Positions 19,897 to 30,674 of a stretch of 64,000 nucleotides of DNA are shown here, piece by piece; within the stretch, counting starts at the first letter, position 1; every line of letters starts with the position of its first letter. Both the position numbers and the translations under genes were made by a program. The stretch is from Arabidopsis thaliana. Taxonomy: Eukaryota; Streptophyta; Magnoliopsida; Brassicales; Brassicaceae. The notes under the pieces are model-generated. The model was not told the DNA's origin. It made no database searches and saw only the letters and a program-made list of their open reading frames with translations. The DNA lies in assembly GCF_000001735.4 (NCBI RefSeq), contig NC_003076.8, forward strand, positions 496,001 through 560,000, given 5' to 3'.

Positions 19897-21115
19897 ATAT
19901 TATTGTTTTTTCATGAATCTGAATCATTTGAAGAATAACAATAACTCGGGTTGATGATTTTTTCCGATTAAAAGTTCTTATTCTCAATTTGATTTTATTT
20001 TTTTCCATAATTTTTTCATATGTTGTACTTGTATCTATGTTACTATATAGTTTAGTGAAAATACACCAAAGTGGCATATATATTTTTCATATGATTTTAT
20101 TTATGTATTTGCTTATATCAAATCCATTTATTAGTTTCTACTTTTCTAACATGTATAATGTAGAAGATTTTAATGTCAATATTATTTGAAAAGATGTAAA
20201 CAGTAAACACTATATAGCTATATAGTTCTGAAATTCTGAATTAGTCCATCATGAGTTGTACTATCGTCATAATTTGTTTTCCAACGAGATTTTATACATA
20301 GAACATAAATTGGCAGTCCTTTTCAGAAAATATTTCCCCATACCAAAAAGTCTAGAATTCTATTTATATATTCCTCAAAAAAAATATTATTAAGATTCAA
20401 ACTATTGGACACTCAAAAGCCTGTAAATCCCAACTTCTAATGGTTGTCATTTATTTTCATCTGAAAAAGTCGAAAGACGCGTTTGGACAATTTGTCAATG
20501 GTTAGATAAAAATCTTAACTTAAATCCAATTTTTACTCACAGATTTCAATTTAAAGTCTTTTTTCCTCCGACTACCAGTTTTCAGTTCACAAACGACAAT
20601 TTTGGTTTTGTTTTTGTTTTTTTCTTGTTTAGGAAATATACAAAATGTGACTTTTCCAAGATTTCTAGTATGATTTTATTGTCACTTTGAGGAAATATTT
20701 TTTTAATCATAATCTATCTTAAAATGTTATCATATTCACATTTTTTTTACTTCAGTCACGGTATATAAAAGGAAAACTAAACAAATATTTTTTAAAGGGA
20801 TTTTGCGATTATCATTGTCGACCTATATTGCTGTCTTAATTTATTTGTTTTAGACTTTCAGTAATGAAAAGAAACTGAAGAGGGTTAAATAACATTTATT
20901 TCAAAATATCTTCTCCTGTTTGTTTTTCTGAGTTTGGTAAAACTACTAAAACATTAGGACTCAATCAAAAGAAAAAACATTCCACTGTAATCTACTTCTA
21001 ACAGATCTCAAAGACTCGTTCCCATGACTGTGGAAATTCTCTGCTACATTGACTCGCCTAAATTCTCACATAAACCAACCACTTTCCAGATTAATGTGAC
21101 TATTACGTATGTTGT
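19897..21115. other. Intergenic spacer
   Basis: AT-rich 3' region between convergent PLL2 and ALG10. There are no genes seen, and an inverted repeat lies at its right end (21117-21170). Confidence 0.5.
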
Positions 21116-21116
21116 T

Positions 21117-21170
21117 TTTGCCATGTGGTTATAGTATTAATAACAGAGACACTTATAGCCACATGGCAAA
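21117..21170. repeat. Inverted repeat with 17-base arms
   Basis: Left arm 21117-21133 (TTTGCCATGTGGTTATA) and right arm 21154-21170 are inverted copies matching at 16 of 17 positions around a 20-base loop. Transcribed, it would form a stable hairpin. It may be a MITE remnant, a small-RNA precursor or a paired E-box site; there is no flanking evidence to choose. Confidence 0.7.
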
Positions 21171-21318
21171 TCCCGAATCCTGCCTAACTATTGTACTCGA
21201 GTTGACAAAAAGAAACCTTAAAACGTATGTTTTTATAACAACAGAAAACATCATGAACTCTTAACAGTTTCTGAGGAACCAAACAATAGCATCAAAAAGA
21301 GTATAATAAACCTTGTCC

Positions 21319-23634
21319 CTACCATATAAACCTCTGGACACCATCTTCATGGCTCCACTTAAACGGTCTAAACAAGAACATTGCCATTGTAAACACATTG
21401 ATAGAGACAAAAATCGTTCCGATGAGAAGCCAAGTGGCGAAGCTGCTGCTTCTGACACAGGAGTGAAGCATGAAGAGGTAAAACGGAATGGTGTAATATC
21501 TGAACTCGATCAATGGAGTAGGAACAAGAACACCGCATGTAGCTAAGAAATAGACCAATATCCAGGTCTGCCTTCGAGTTTTCGCTATCGGATCATGAAA
21601 GAATAAGTCAGGTTCACAATGCAAAATATATGGGAAAAGTAAATAAGTATACTACAGAAAATGGTTTTAACATACCTAATAAAGTTAGGATTGAGAACCA
21701 GGAATAGACGTATACCGGGACTAATATGTACTTCATTAACCAATGCGCATTGATAATTTTTCTCCATAGGTAGAAAGGATAATGGCGATTATCAGCAAGA
21801 AGATATGGATGAGCCAAGCTACAAAGAATTTTCAGAAAGTAAAGAGAATTAAGAGTCTGAAGTAGAAAAGCCTTTAGTTGTTTTAAGAAGTATTCAGAAA
21901 TCAAACCTGAAAAAGTGTACAGAGACAAATCCGGCTACTAGAGCCACAAGAGTTAGTATAAGGCTTAATGACCAATTTCTATGGAGCTGATGGAACTGAT
22001 GTCTCAGTTGATTTACTGAGAAGTGTAGGGGAGCAGTGAAAAGAGCAGAAACGAGACTAAAATACATTATCTGCGCAAAATGCAGTGAAACTACATGAGC
22101 CTCTTTTGCACCTGTGAATTTGAATTGATGGATTAGTAAAAAGGCAATAGACACCAAAAAATTACAGTTCAAGGAAATACAGAGAGTAGTAAATAAGTAA
22201 ATTGAATCAACATACCGAGGACTATACCCCCGTTCCAGAGGATAAAAATACCAAACGCCACCACAACAAAGATAAAAGGGCTAAACTTGATCAAAATCCT
22301 CCACTTCAGATTCCAAGATGTTGAGATTACAGTATAAATATCATACACTAAGTCTGCATTTTTAAACGTAGATATCGTAAGAGATGAGGAACATTTATGC
22401 TTATCCTTGAGAAATGCAATAAATTCGCCAAACTATAAACAAAACATGTAAAGAAGCCTACCTGAAGTATCCTCTGTTGAAGGAACAGTTTGACCGTGGT
22501 TAAAAGGGTCTGAAGTGTCTGAGCTGATATCAGATTTTCTTTTTCTAAGATTTGATCTCAAAGTTGCTCCTTTCTTATTACTAGACTGATGCAGTTCTTG
22601 ATTTACTTCTTGTTTTCCTTTTTGCTTAGACGAGTCAAGGGTGAAGTCTAGAATACCTGAGCAAGCAACGAAAAGCATCCAGACTACATTTGTTTGTCGG
22701 ATAAAAACTGCTAAAGTGCCAAACTGCAAGGACAAACCCGAAATAAATTTGCCTACATAGTCGTAACTCTAAGTTCAAACAATAACAAAAATTCACTAAT
22801 TTTGCTTCAAATCACTTACCAATGCACTGAGCACATATCGTCTTTTCAAACAAGTAAGGTACATGGCAAGAACTGCGGTTAGGGACGCAACATCTGTATA
22901 GTATAGGAAAGTGAAGAACCAATGGAGAGGGTAAAGCGACATGACTAACGCCATAAAAGTCGCTTTTCTATCACTAAGATTCGGCCCCAAGAATCTTATT
23001 ATCTCATACACTAAAACACCACACAATACTGCAGAAACAGCATTTGTAGACCGCAGGACAGATGTCGAACAAGCTTCTGAAAAGGACTGAGATGTATTTT
23101 CCATCAACAACATTCCTGGAAACAAACTAGCAACATGTGCTAGTGAAAGATAGTACCTGCAAAAGAAAGGTTTATATCAACATTTTCAATTCAAAAGATG
23201 TAAAATTTCAAACTCTAAGTTAATCCTCTACATAGTAACATGAACAAGTAACAGCTTAAAGAAGCAGTAACAACACAAATTAGCATCAACATACACTGAA
23301 AAATCCAGACTTTACTTAAAGGTAACTACTTGAGAATCTACGTAAGAAGGGATGATTCAAAAAGAGAGTATTACAATCCAGGTGGGGTAGTGATCATTGG
23401 ATCCCAGCTCCTAAAATTCCCATTGCAGTATTGCTGAGCTTGAGGCACATGAAATATCTCGTCCTGCAAAATTCAACAGATGCAGTAATCAACACAAAAT
23501 CAGAGAGATAGAGGAACCCAAGTTCTAAAAAGGTTTTTTTTTACCATGTAGGGTTCAGGAACAATGTGATTGACGATAATCGACATCGGAATCACCCACA
23601 AGCTCGTGATCGCTGCAACGGCTAATTTCCCCAT
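21319..23634 (-). CDS. ALG10: ALG10 alpha-1,2-glucosyltransferase
   Basis: Eight minus-strand exons (23545-23634, 23375-23463, 22820-23156, 22462-22723, 22216-22353, 21907-22111, 21676-21818, 21319-21584) give 509 residues (fits At5g02410). The product is a multipass ER membrane protein of the DIE2/ALG10 family. It has N-terminal [20 protein letters not shown], the luminal motif [13 protein letters not shown] near residue 31 (the acidic pair thought to be catalytic in GT-C enzymes), many hydrophobic spans, and a C-terminal [15 protein letters not shown]. It should add the last glucose to the dolichol-linked Glc2Man9GlcNAc2 precursor, the signal for efficient oligosaccharyl transfer. A Lys/Ser-rich loop (around residues 200-260) sits between membrane spans. 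OST4, at 62.6 kb, acts in the next step but is not linked. Confidence 0.95.
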
Positions 23635-26600
23635 TTTTTCCCTCTAATTTCCCACAAAAGGAACCAATCGGATCCGAATCACATTCGCGGATCAATCATG
23701 GGTTTTCGTTGCCTGACGAATAATTCACAACGGAAATCGGATTTTCCCGGAAAATTGAGTGAGCTGAAGAAGACGGTGAGATTACATCGGAGAAAACTTA
23801 CGAGGAGTCAAATCGAAGTCAACGTATCAAGATTGATGTTGGGCTTTTACTAAAGCCCAAGTAAGTTGTAACAAGAAAGCCCTGTATTTATATATATTTG
23901 TAATTCTCATACCTTAAAAAGTCGATATTTCGATTAGTCCTCAATATTTTCATTTAACTACTGTTAGACCCAAAACTTTTGTAGTGATCAAAATTTTCCT
24001 ATGTAAAGTGATTTCTTCGCTTTATTATCTTGTCAATTTCACTAGTCATGCTAACCAGATCAATTATCACTCTATAATTGATAACAACTGCACAGATGTG
24101 TGTGTCTTTCTTGTTTTGGTAATAATGCCTAGCTGATATTGATATGACTACGAATGAATTTGAATTATTGTCAAACGGAAAAGGTTTTCTAAAATTATCC
24201 CCATATTATTATTTCTCACATATTCTATCATTTTTTAAGTTTAATGAAAATGTATATTAAAAGTTTTCTATATATATTGTTCTTTTTTTAATGGTCCTCC
24301 TTGATAATTATTAGAGGAAAAAGACTAAGCATGTCCTACACAAATAGACAACAAAGCTGTCTCGTGTCCTTAAGAATATACACTGCAAAGCGATTTTCAT
24401 TAAAAGATGTGGGAATCACAAATAAAGCTTTATAAGATAATGAAAGCATTCAATTAGAATCTCTGGACCCAGATCCCAACCTTTATCTAATTTACTACTA
24501 TATGTTTTGACTTTAGTTTATACTATTAGTACTTTGTTTTAAGGTAAACTCCATTAATAAGCTGTTTTCTCTTTTGTTTACAAAGGGACAAATAAATTAT
24601 AAAACTGCATAAAATTAACGTGAAAAACATATATAATCGTTGATTCTGAAAATATGATGGTTCATAACGTGTAAAAGAATTAAAAGATTTGACGACTTGA
24701 TTATCAATTTATGAACATCAAAGCACAATTTGTTTTTTTCAGACTTTCTCAGTTTAGTTTCCTGATGATGATCATTAGATAGTTTCCGGATGTGATTATT
24801 TAGAGGGTGAGGTGAATAATAGTTGTTACTGATCATGATCATTAGATAGAGTGGGTAAAAACCAAGCAAAAGAAATGGTCCCAAAATTTGCATGTGGGAT
24901 TTGATTCATATATGTCTAAGCAGCATCGGTTGATGTCATAAAGTATCTCATTTTTCTTTTCTCTCCATGTGTAAAAAGCACACCACCTTTGCTATATAAA
25001 AAGAGAGAAACCACTCTCTTTGAATTCTATATACATATATCAATATATATACACACACATAGATAATTTTATTGACGACGTTAACACTCTAGTTGGATAT
25101 TTTGTAACTTGAAAACAGAAAAAAAAATCTGTATTAATATAATTTTGTAATCACTGGAATCAATTAATTGGAAACCTGATCAAAAATTTCTTAATGATAC
25201 TACAAAACTTTGGAAATTATACCAAGATATATTTATTTTTAGAATATAAGCTGATAAAGCTCAAAAAGTCTTATTTTAACTTGTTATTGTATATGCTTTG
25301 TAAGAGGTTGAGAATTTCGATTGTACGATCTTGTTATCTTTTTCATTAAATTGGCTAATGCATAAACATGTTATTTGATCATGTTTGCAACTTTCTCTCG
25401 CGACTTTTAATTGTACTATATACATTTATGAAAATATAAATTTTGTACTTGAGAGATATTTTTTCTCCTAATTTTTGACCCAATCATAAGTATAATTTAT
25501 TAAGCTAAAAAAAGTAAATAACAAAACGTGAAAGATGGAGGACATGATGAGCACCCATGTGCGTAGTCATCGCACCACATGCCTAGTCGCCAATCTTTCA
25601 TTATCCTTTGCTACACCTTTTAATCCATACTTAATCCCCTAATTTACTTACATCTATATATTTCACAATTTGTTAATTTGGACTTTGGATGGTGGTTCTG
25701 GTAGTCGTCGTTTAGCGTATAGCAAGTTTACCAAATCTAAAGTGGTTCACATTTTACGGCTGAGGAATCCAAAGTTATAATTTTCCACGAGTATCACTCA
25801 TATATTAATTTATACTAAAGAACATCGATATTTCAAATGTTTATGTTAATAATAACAAGTAAAACTACAACAGTAATGATGGATAAAACAAATATTCAAA
25901 ATGGAAAGAAAAAAATAGACATTTTAGAACAGTCTTGTGTGGATTGTTATTGGTTTTGAACATGAAAGGTTGCGTCTGCAATTTGGAGATCTCAATCTTA
26001 GGGGTATGATTAGTAAGTAGTCATAGTCATACCCCAAATTATTGCTGCATTTAATGGTAATCTTATGTTTTGTTTTCTACTCCTATCACAAAACAGTAAA
26101 ATAGTTATCAAGAAATCTAATTTAAAATAGTAAATTAAAAATAATTTGATACATGTACAAGTTTAGCTTACAAAGATTATTTTATTATCTAAATATACAG
26201 AAATCCTCTAAAGTAGTATCATTAGCTTGTGAAAATTACTATCATTAATTCAGTTTACATTTTAAATCTATAAGTAACATCTAAAAGTTTTTTTTATGGT
26301 AAATTAAACATCACTTTCTTTAGAGAGGCCGTTATATAGGCAATAATGTTTTCGAGAAATATATAAGAAATAAAAAGATAATTTTTCGTGTTTGATAAGG
26401 AAAGAAACGATGAGAACACAAATTAATTAGTGCGAAGTCAATTATTAGTTGGTGATTCATTACTTGCGTGCACGATAAAGGAAGCATCTGAGAAAATTAT
26501 TCTTTCACGATATTGGGAAATTTTTACCATATACGACATTGTATATCTGAAGATTGAAGAAACATAAGAAACTAAAACATAGAGAAGTTTCAAAAAAATA

Positions 26601-27500
26601 TCGCGAGGACCCCATGCAAAGCAAAGGCACGTGCGTCTGATTTGCATCAAAGTTTGTGTACAAAATTTTTTACCTTTTCGTTTGTTTTTCGATATTTTCC
26701 GTTTAATTAAACAAAAATCCGTAATTGTTACAAATATCAACAAGTGGTAAAGAAAGCCGGATGTTTTTTTTTTATCACCAAGATCATTATTCTTAAAGTC
26801 AACAAGACTAATCAAATCATCGAGAAAAATTAGTTTATATCATCTAAAATAAAACACTATTGTGTTTCTGCAAATACTTTTAGCGCTTTGAAAAACTGCA
26901 GTATTTTAAATTACGATTTCAAAATCTTGAATTTATTCGTTATAAAAGAGAAAAAAAACTTCAATTTATTTTTCTTCTTATCAGAGCTTCTGGAACGGGA
27001 CATCCAAAACTAGTCATGATATGTGTTTTATAAATATACATTTCTTTGCATGCATGCATATTCAGATTGTGGTTTGTAAACAGTGTTAAGTCATATATTT
27101 GTAAGTGTTTAAAAAAAATAATTTGTAACTGTAAAGTATGTTTTGTATATAGTTTTAGATCATATATTTGATTTTCATTAGACAGGTCTTTTTCTAGTTT
27201 ACTGCTAAATATTAATTTACATAGATAATTTATTTTACTTTTTTTTGGACATCAATTTAGATAGATATAGCATACATTTTTTGTCAACAACAATAAGTAT
27301 ACATATACAATGTATATATTGAACCTATAATAGAAAAAAATCAAATAAATAAACATTTTATGTAATCCCGCCACTTGGGAGACAGATCACTAGTTAGTTG
27401 AAATGGAGGCTTTCAAGCTTCGGATCCAACGCACGTAATCTCTCTCTCTTTCTTCTCTCTTTTTTCTTTCTCTCTTCTTTCTCTCTGTAAAACTTGTCTA
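23635..27500. other. Long intergenic region between ALG10 and SMR3
   Basis: Nearly 3.9 kb and very AT-rich. It holds ALG10 upstream sequence on the left and the SMR3 promoter and CT-rich leader on the right (27438-27487). A TATATAAAAAG box near 24993 followed by (TA)/(CA) runs looks promoter-like but leads to no coding frame I can support. Around 25540-25620 is a less AT-rich island with no recognised content. Confidence 0.45.
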
Positions 27501-27848
27501 ATGGCAGAGATCTGCTGCGTCAAAGAGATCCAAGAAGAAGACGTGGAGAAGATCCGATTACCGACCCGACCCGAATTAGACATTCCTGACTCTGATCACG
27601 AAGATCCAACGGTCAACGAAGAAGAAGGGTGCAAGACTCCAACATCGTCCGATCACAAGATTCCGGAGGTGAAGTATACGTTATGTCCACCGGCTCCGAG
27701 AAAACCAAAACCGAATCGATCTTCCGGTACGAAACGGAAATTAACGCCGGTTAATGTTGTTAACCGCATACCGATTGATCTGAGCCGTGAGATCGAGATG
27801 TTCTTCGAGGATTTGGACCGTAGGATCAAGAAGTCACGGAAACAATAA
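27501..27848 (+). CDS. SMR3: SIAMESE-RELATED cyclin-dependent kinase inhibitor
   Basis: This is a single-exon 115-residue protein, MAEICCVKEIQEEDVEKIRL onward. It has the SIM/SMR signatures: acidic N-terminus, central EVKYTLCPPAPRKPKP (about 57-72), a basic patch, and C-terminal IPIDLSREIEMFFEDLDRR, the cyclin-contacting region. SMR proteins bind CDK-cyclin complexes in the nucleus to restrain mitosis and favour endoreplication, often under stress. Length and sequence fit SMR3 (At5g02420). The 5' leader is CT-rich. No intron is expected or seen. Confidence 0.94.
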   Translation: MAEICCVKEIQEEDVEKIRLPTRPELDIPDSDHEDPTVNEEEGCKTPTSSDHKIPEVKYTLCPPAPRKPKPNRSSGTKRKLTPVNVVNRIPIDLSREIEMFFEDLDRRIKKSRKQ

Positions 27849-29544
27849 GAAGATTATTGCCTTAATTGGTAATGATCGTTCATTTCTAATTCATGACTGT
27901 GTGGTGGTAATTTGATCCTTTGAATTTTTCTTCATTTTTTTTCTTTTTTTTTCGTTTTCTGTATAATTAATTAGCTAATAACAATAAGAAAATTTATGTA
28001 TCATTTAATTTGGATTTATACAACTGATGAAACAAAGTCAAAGCTCACATTATAATTTCTTCTTTTCAATTTCAACATTAACTTACGTTTTCAATGCGTT
28101 TATATTAATTGTTATTTTCTGCTTTTGATGTGTTTGATTTTTGGAGTAAACCAAACTTGTAAATGTAATTAGGATAATTAGGAGGACAACTAATCATATC
28201 AAATTTCTTTATAAAAAGACAAATAATCAAATCTAAATTTTATTTTGTATTTACTACCAAATCTAATTGCATGTCTCTATTTTTGATATAAATTTAAAAT
28301 TTTAATAAGAAAATTTAATCTATTAATGTATAACCACTAGCTTTGAAATATGATTTTTGCATAGAATTAGTTTCTTCAAGCTAAGTAGTTCTAATTAGTT
28401 ATATTAATACAGTAAGAACATATACTACAAGGGGCTCGTCAAAAATAGCTTGAGTAGAAATATAGTTTGAATCATAAAATTATACTCCTTTTGGGTCTTA
28501 AGTTTACTATCGAGAAGGTAGTCTTAGTATTACACAAATGTATTTCATATAGAAGAAATTATATATTTTTACCTGATTCGTGTTAATATACACTGAAGGC
28601 TCATTTTCCCATTAACACACAAATCTATGCTACCATATCACTAGATAATTATACCTGAATGAGCAGTGACAAAAATAGATGTAACAAACCTAATTAAATT
28701 TTGACAAGAAAAAATAAACTAGAAAGATTTTTAAGTGGAAACAAACATCCTTCGTAATGGATCATGCTTCCTGCTTTGGGTACACCTTGTTTATGATCGA
28801 TGGATGAATTAATATTTTATACCTTTTATTATGTGTGTGCCATTGTGATGTATACAAGGTTAAAATTGCACATCAATCAAGGAGAATATCGTTACCATAA
28901 ATTTTCAGAATTAGTTAGATACATATATTCTTCTACTTTCATGTGTGATATACTGACTGATAGTGGTATTAAACTATTTCTGTAACGGAGCTGACCGCTA
29001 TAATAATTAATTAACATTACTAAAATATAGAAATGAATAATGATCTCTTTTGTTAGTTCTTAATCCAGAAAAAATGGTCAAAGTTTTCCGATATATCTTA
29101 TCTAATAAAACACAAGTAATAGTAAATTACTCTATATTTGGCAGTTGACACTTATACAAAAACCTACATGTCAATAGTAGTAGTGCTATACAAAAAACTC
29201 TAAAGTCCTATATGATCATGGATGTACATTACAAATTGAGGACGATATTCATATGTCTCTTTAAAGAACGGATGACGACTCAACAGAAATTGGCTAATGA
29301 CGATGAATATAATCTCCCGCTAACTTTTTAAAAAACTAGCTAGCTAGTGTAATATTATCTCGTATCTACGGTACTCCCACTATGCAAACACTTACAATTA
29401 AAATTTTATCTATATTCATACGAATAAAATATTACGTACAAACAACATTATATATATATATATATAGTTAGTTAAGACCCAATTCCATAAGCATAGTTTT
29501 TTCTCTCGTAAAAAAAGATAAGTTTGAAAGCAGAGGAACACACC
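27849..29544. other. Intergenic spacer
   Basis: AT-rich spacer after SMR3, with a short TA run at about 29451-29463. No gene supported. Confidence 0.5.
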
Positions 29545-29661
29545 ATGCAGTATAATTTGGAGAACGCAGAAGTGAAGAAGACCGGAGATTCTAACTGCTG
29601 GTACAGGATGCTTGCCATGCTTGGTCTGGTTTTCCTGATTCTCCTTTTTATCACAAATTAA
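29545..29661 (+). CDS. Possible 38-residue membrane micropeptide
   Basis: A small frame starts with ATG in the context CACACCATGC and ends TAA. The peptide begins MQYNLENAEVKKTGDSNCWY and ends with a hydrophobic span (MLAMLGLVFLILLFITN) typical of a single transmembrane helix, with a charged N-terminal half and one Cys. A TA-rich stretch lies about 80 bases upstream, and the local base composition is richer in G and C than the flanks. I do not recognise a family. It could be a chance frame; evidence is composition and layout only. Confidence 0.35.
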   Translation: MQYNLENAEVKKTGDSNCWYRMLAMLGLVFLILLFITN

Positions 29662-30360
29662 ATTTTTAATTAATCAATTTTCTTAATTGTATGAGGTTAA
29701 ATAATATATAATGTGTATGACAAAAAGTTAGATGAATAAATATACCTGAATTTTGTGATTTTGGAGTAGTGGATGATTGAAAGAAGTTTTTTTTATATAT
29801 ATAACGAAGATTGTTCGTAAATATCCACAAAATCATATATCATCTTCTCATGTAACTATGAAAATAATGTATAAGATATATCCCGATCTCATAATTTACA
29901 TACAAAAATATCAAAATAATGATTCTTATTATATACATTTTTTACTTACCTTGGTAGAATTTTCAAATTTTAGTAGTTTCTCGGGACTGAACAAAAGAGA
30001 ATGAGATTATAAGAAGTGCAAAGAGTTTGAAATGAAATCCATGAATTACAGATCAATATTTTTGGAAGCGTTTTTAGTAGTATTTTTGTTTTACCTATAT
30101 ATTTGAGATTAGACCCACACCAAGTATTTATAATAATTAGGGATTTTTAATAGTAGTTTTTATTTATATACATAATAAAAAGGCTTTTGTTAATTTTTTA
30201 AATTGGTAAACTTTACTTTTTAATAAAAACTTATAACTATATACTTTAATTTTGTTAATTGTGTTCAGATTTCATATACTACATTATAAAAATGTTTTCT
30301 CTTTTTTTATTGGTCTACTTGATTTTTTTTGTTAACACGTAGATTGATATTTGGTCCACT
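29662..30360. other. Intergenic spacer
   Basis: Very AT-rich; nothing recognisable. Confidence 0.5.
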
Positions 30361-30364
30361 TGGA

Positions 30365-30380
30365 TTTGACACGTGGCGAG
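30365..30380. promoter_or_regulatory. G-box/ABRE in the WD40 gene promoter
   Basis: GACACGTGGCG contains CACGTG at 30370-30375, about 220 bases upstream of the WD40 start. This is a typical ABRE/G-box bZIP or bHLH target. Confidence 0.55.
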
Positions 30381-30581
30381 ATATAAACCGTTAGATAATG
30401 GGATATCAAAAGTAACACTTGATTAGAATGGCAGGGATCCCTTGTTTCTCTCCTTTCCACTACTCTCCCTCCAAAACAAAAATCACAACAACAAGAAAAA
30501 ACTTTGAAATCCAAAAAAAAAAAAACCCGAGAAAATTTGAATTTTATTGGGGAAAAAAAGAAAGAAGATCTGGAAGTTTCT

Positions 30582-30674
30582 ATGAACAGTAATGGCGAAT
30601 CGAGGCGGCGAAAACGGGAAATTGGATCGGAAGAAGACGATGACGATGAATTGGGCGGGGTTAGGCGAGTTTGA
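30582..30674 (+). other. Upstream ORF overlapping the WD40 start codon
   Basis: An ATG ten bases before the main start opens a 30-codon frame in another phase that ends inside the main coding region (stop at 30672-30674). Ribosomes using it would bypass the main ATG, so it may lower translation. Whether the mRNA includes it depends on the true transcription start. Confidence 0.5.

Noticed and set aside
26438-26815. 125-codon minus frame
   Set aside because: Low-complexity, Ile/Lys/Phe-rich translation of AT-rich DNA with no recognisable domain or splice context.
29451-29463. TA dinucleotide run considered as a functional site
   Set aside because: Simple repeats of this length are common in AT-rich plant spacers.
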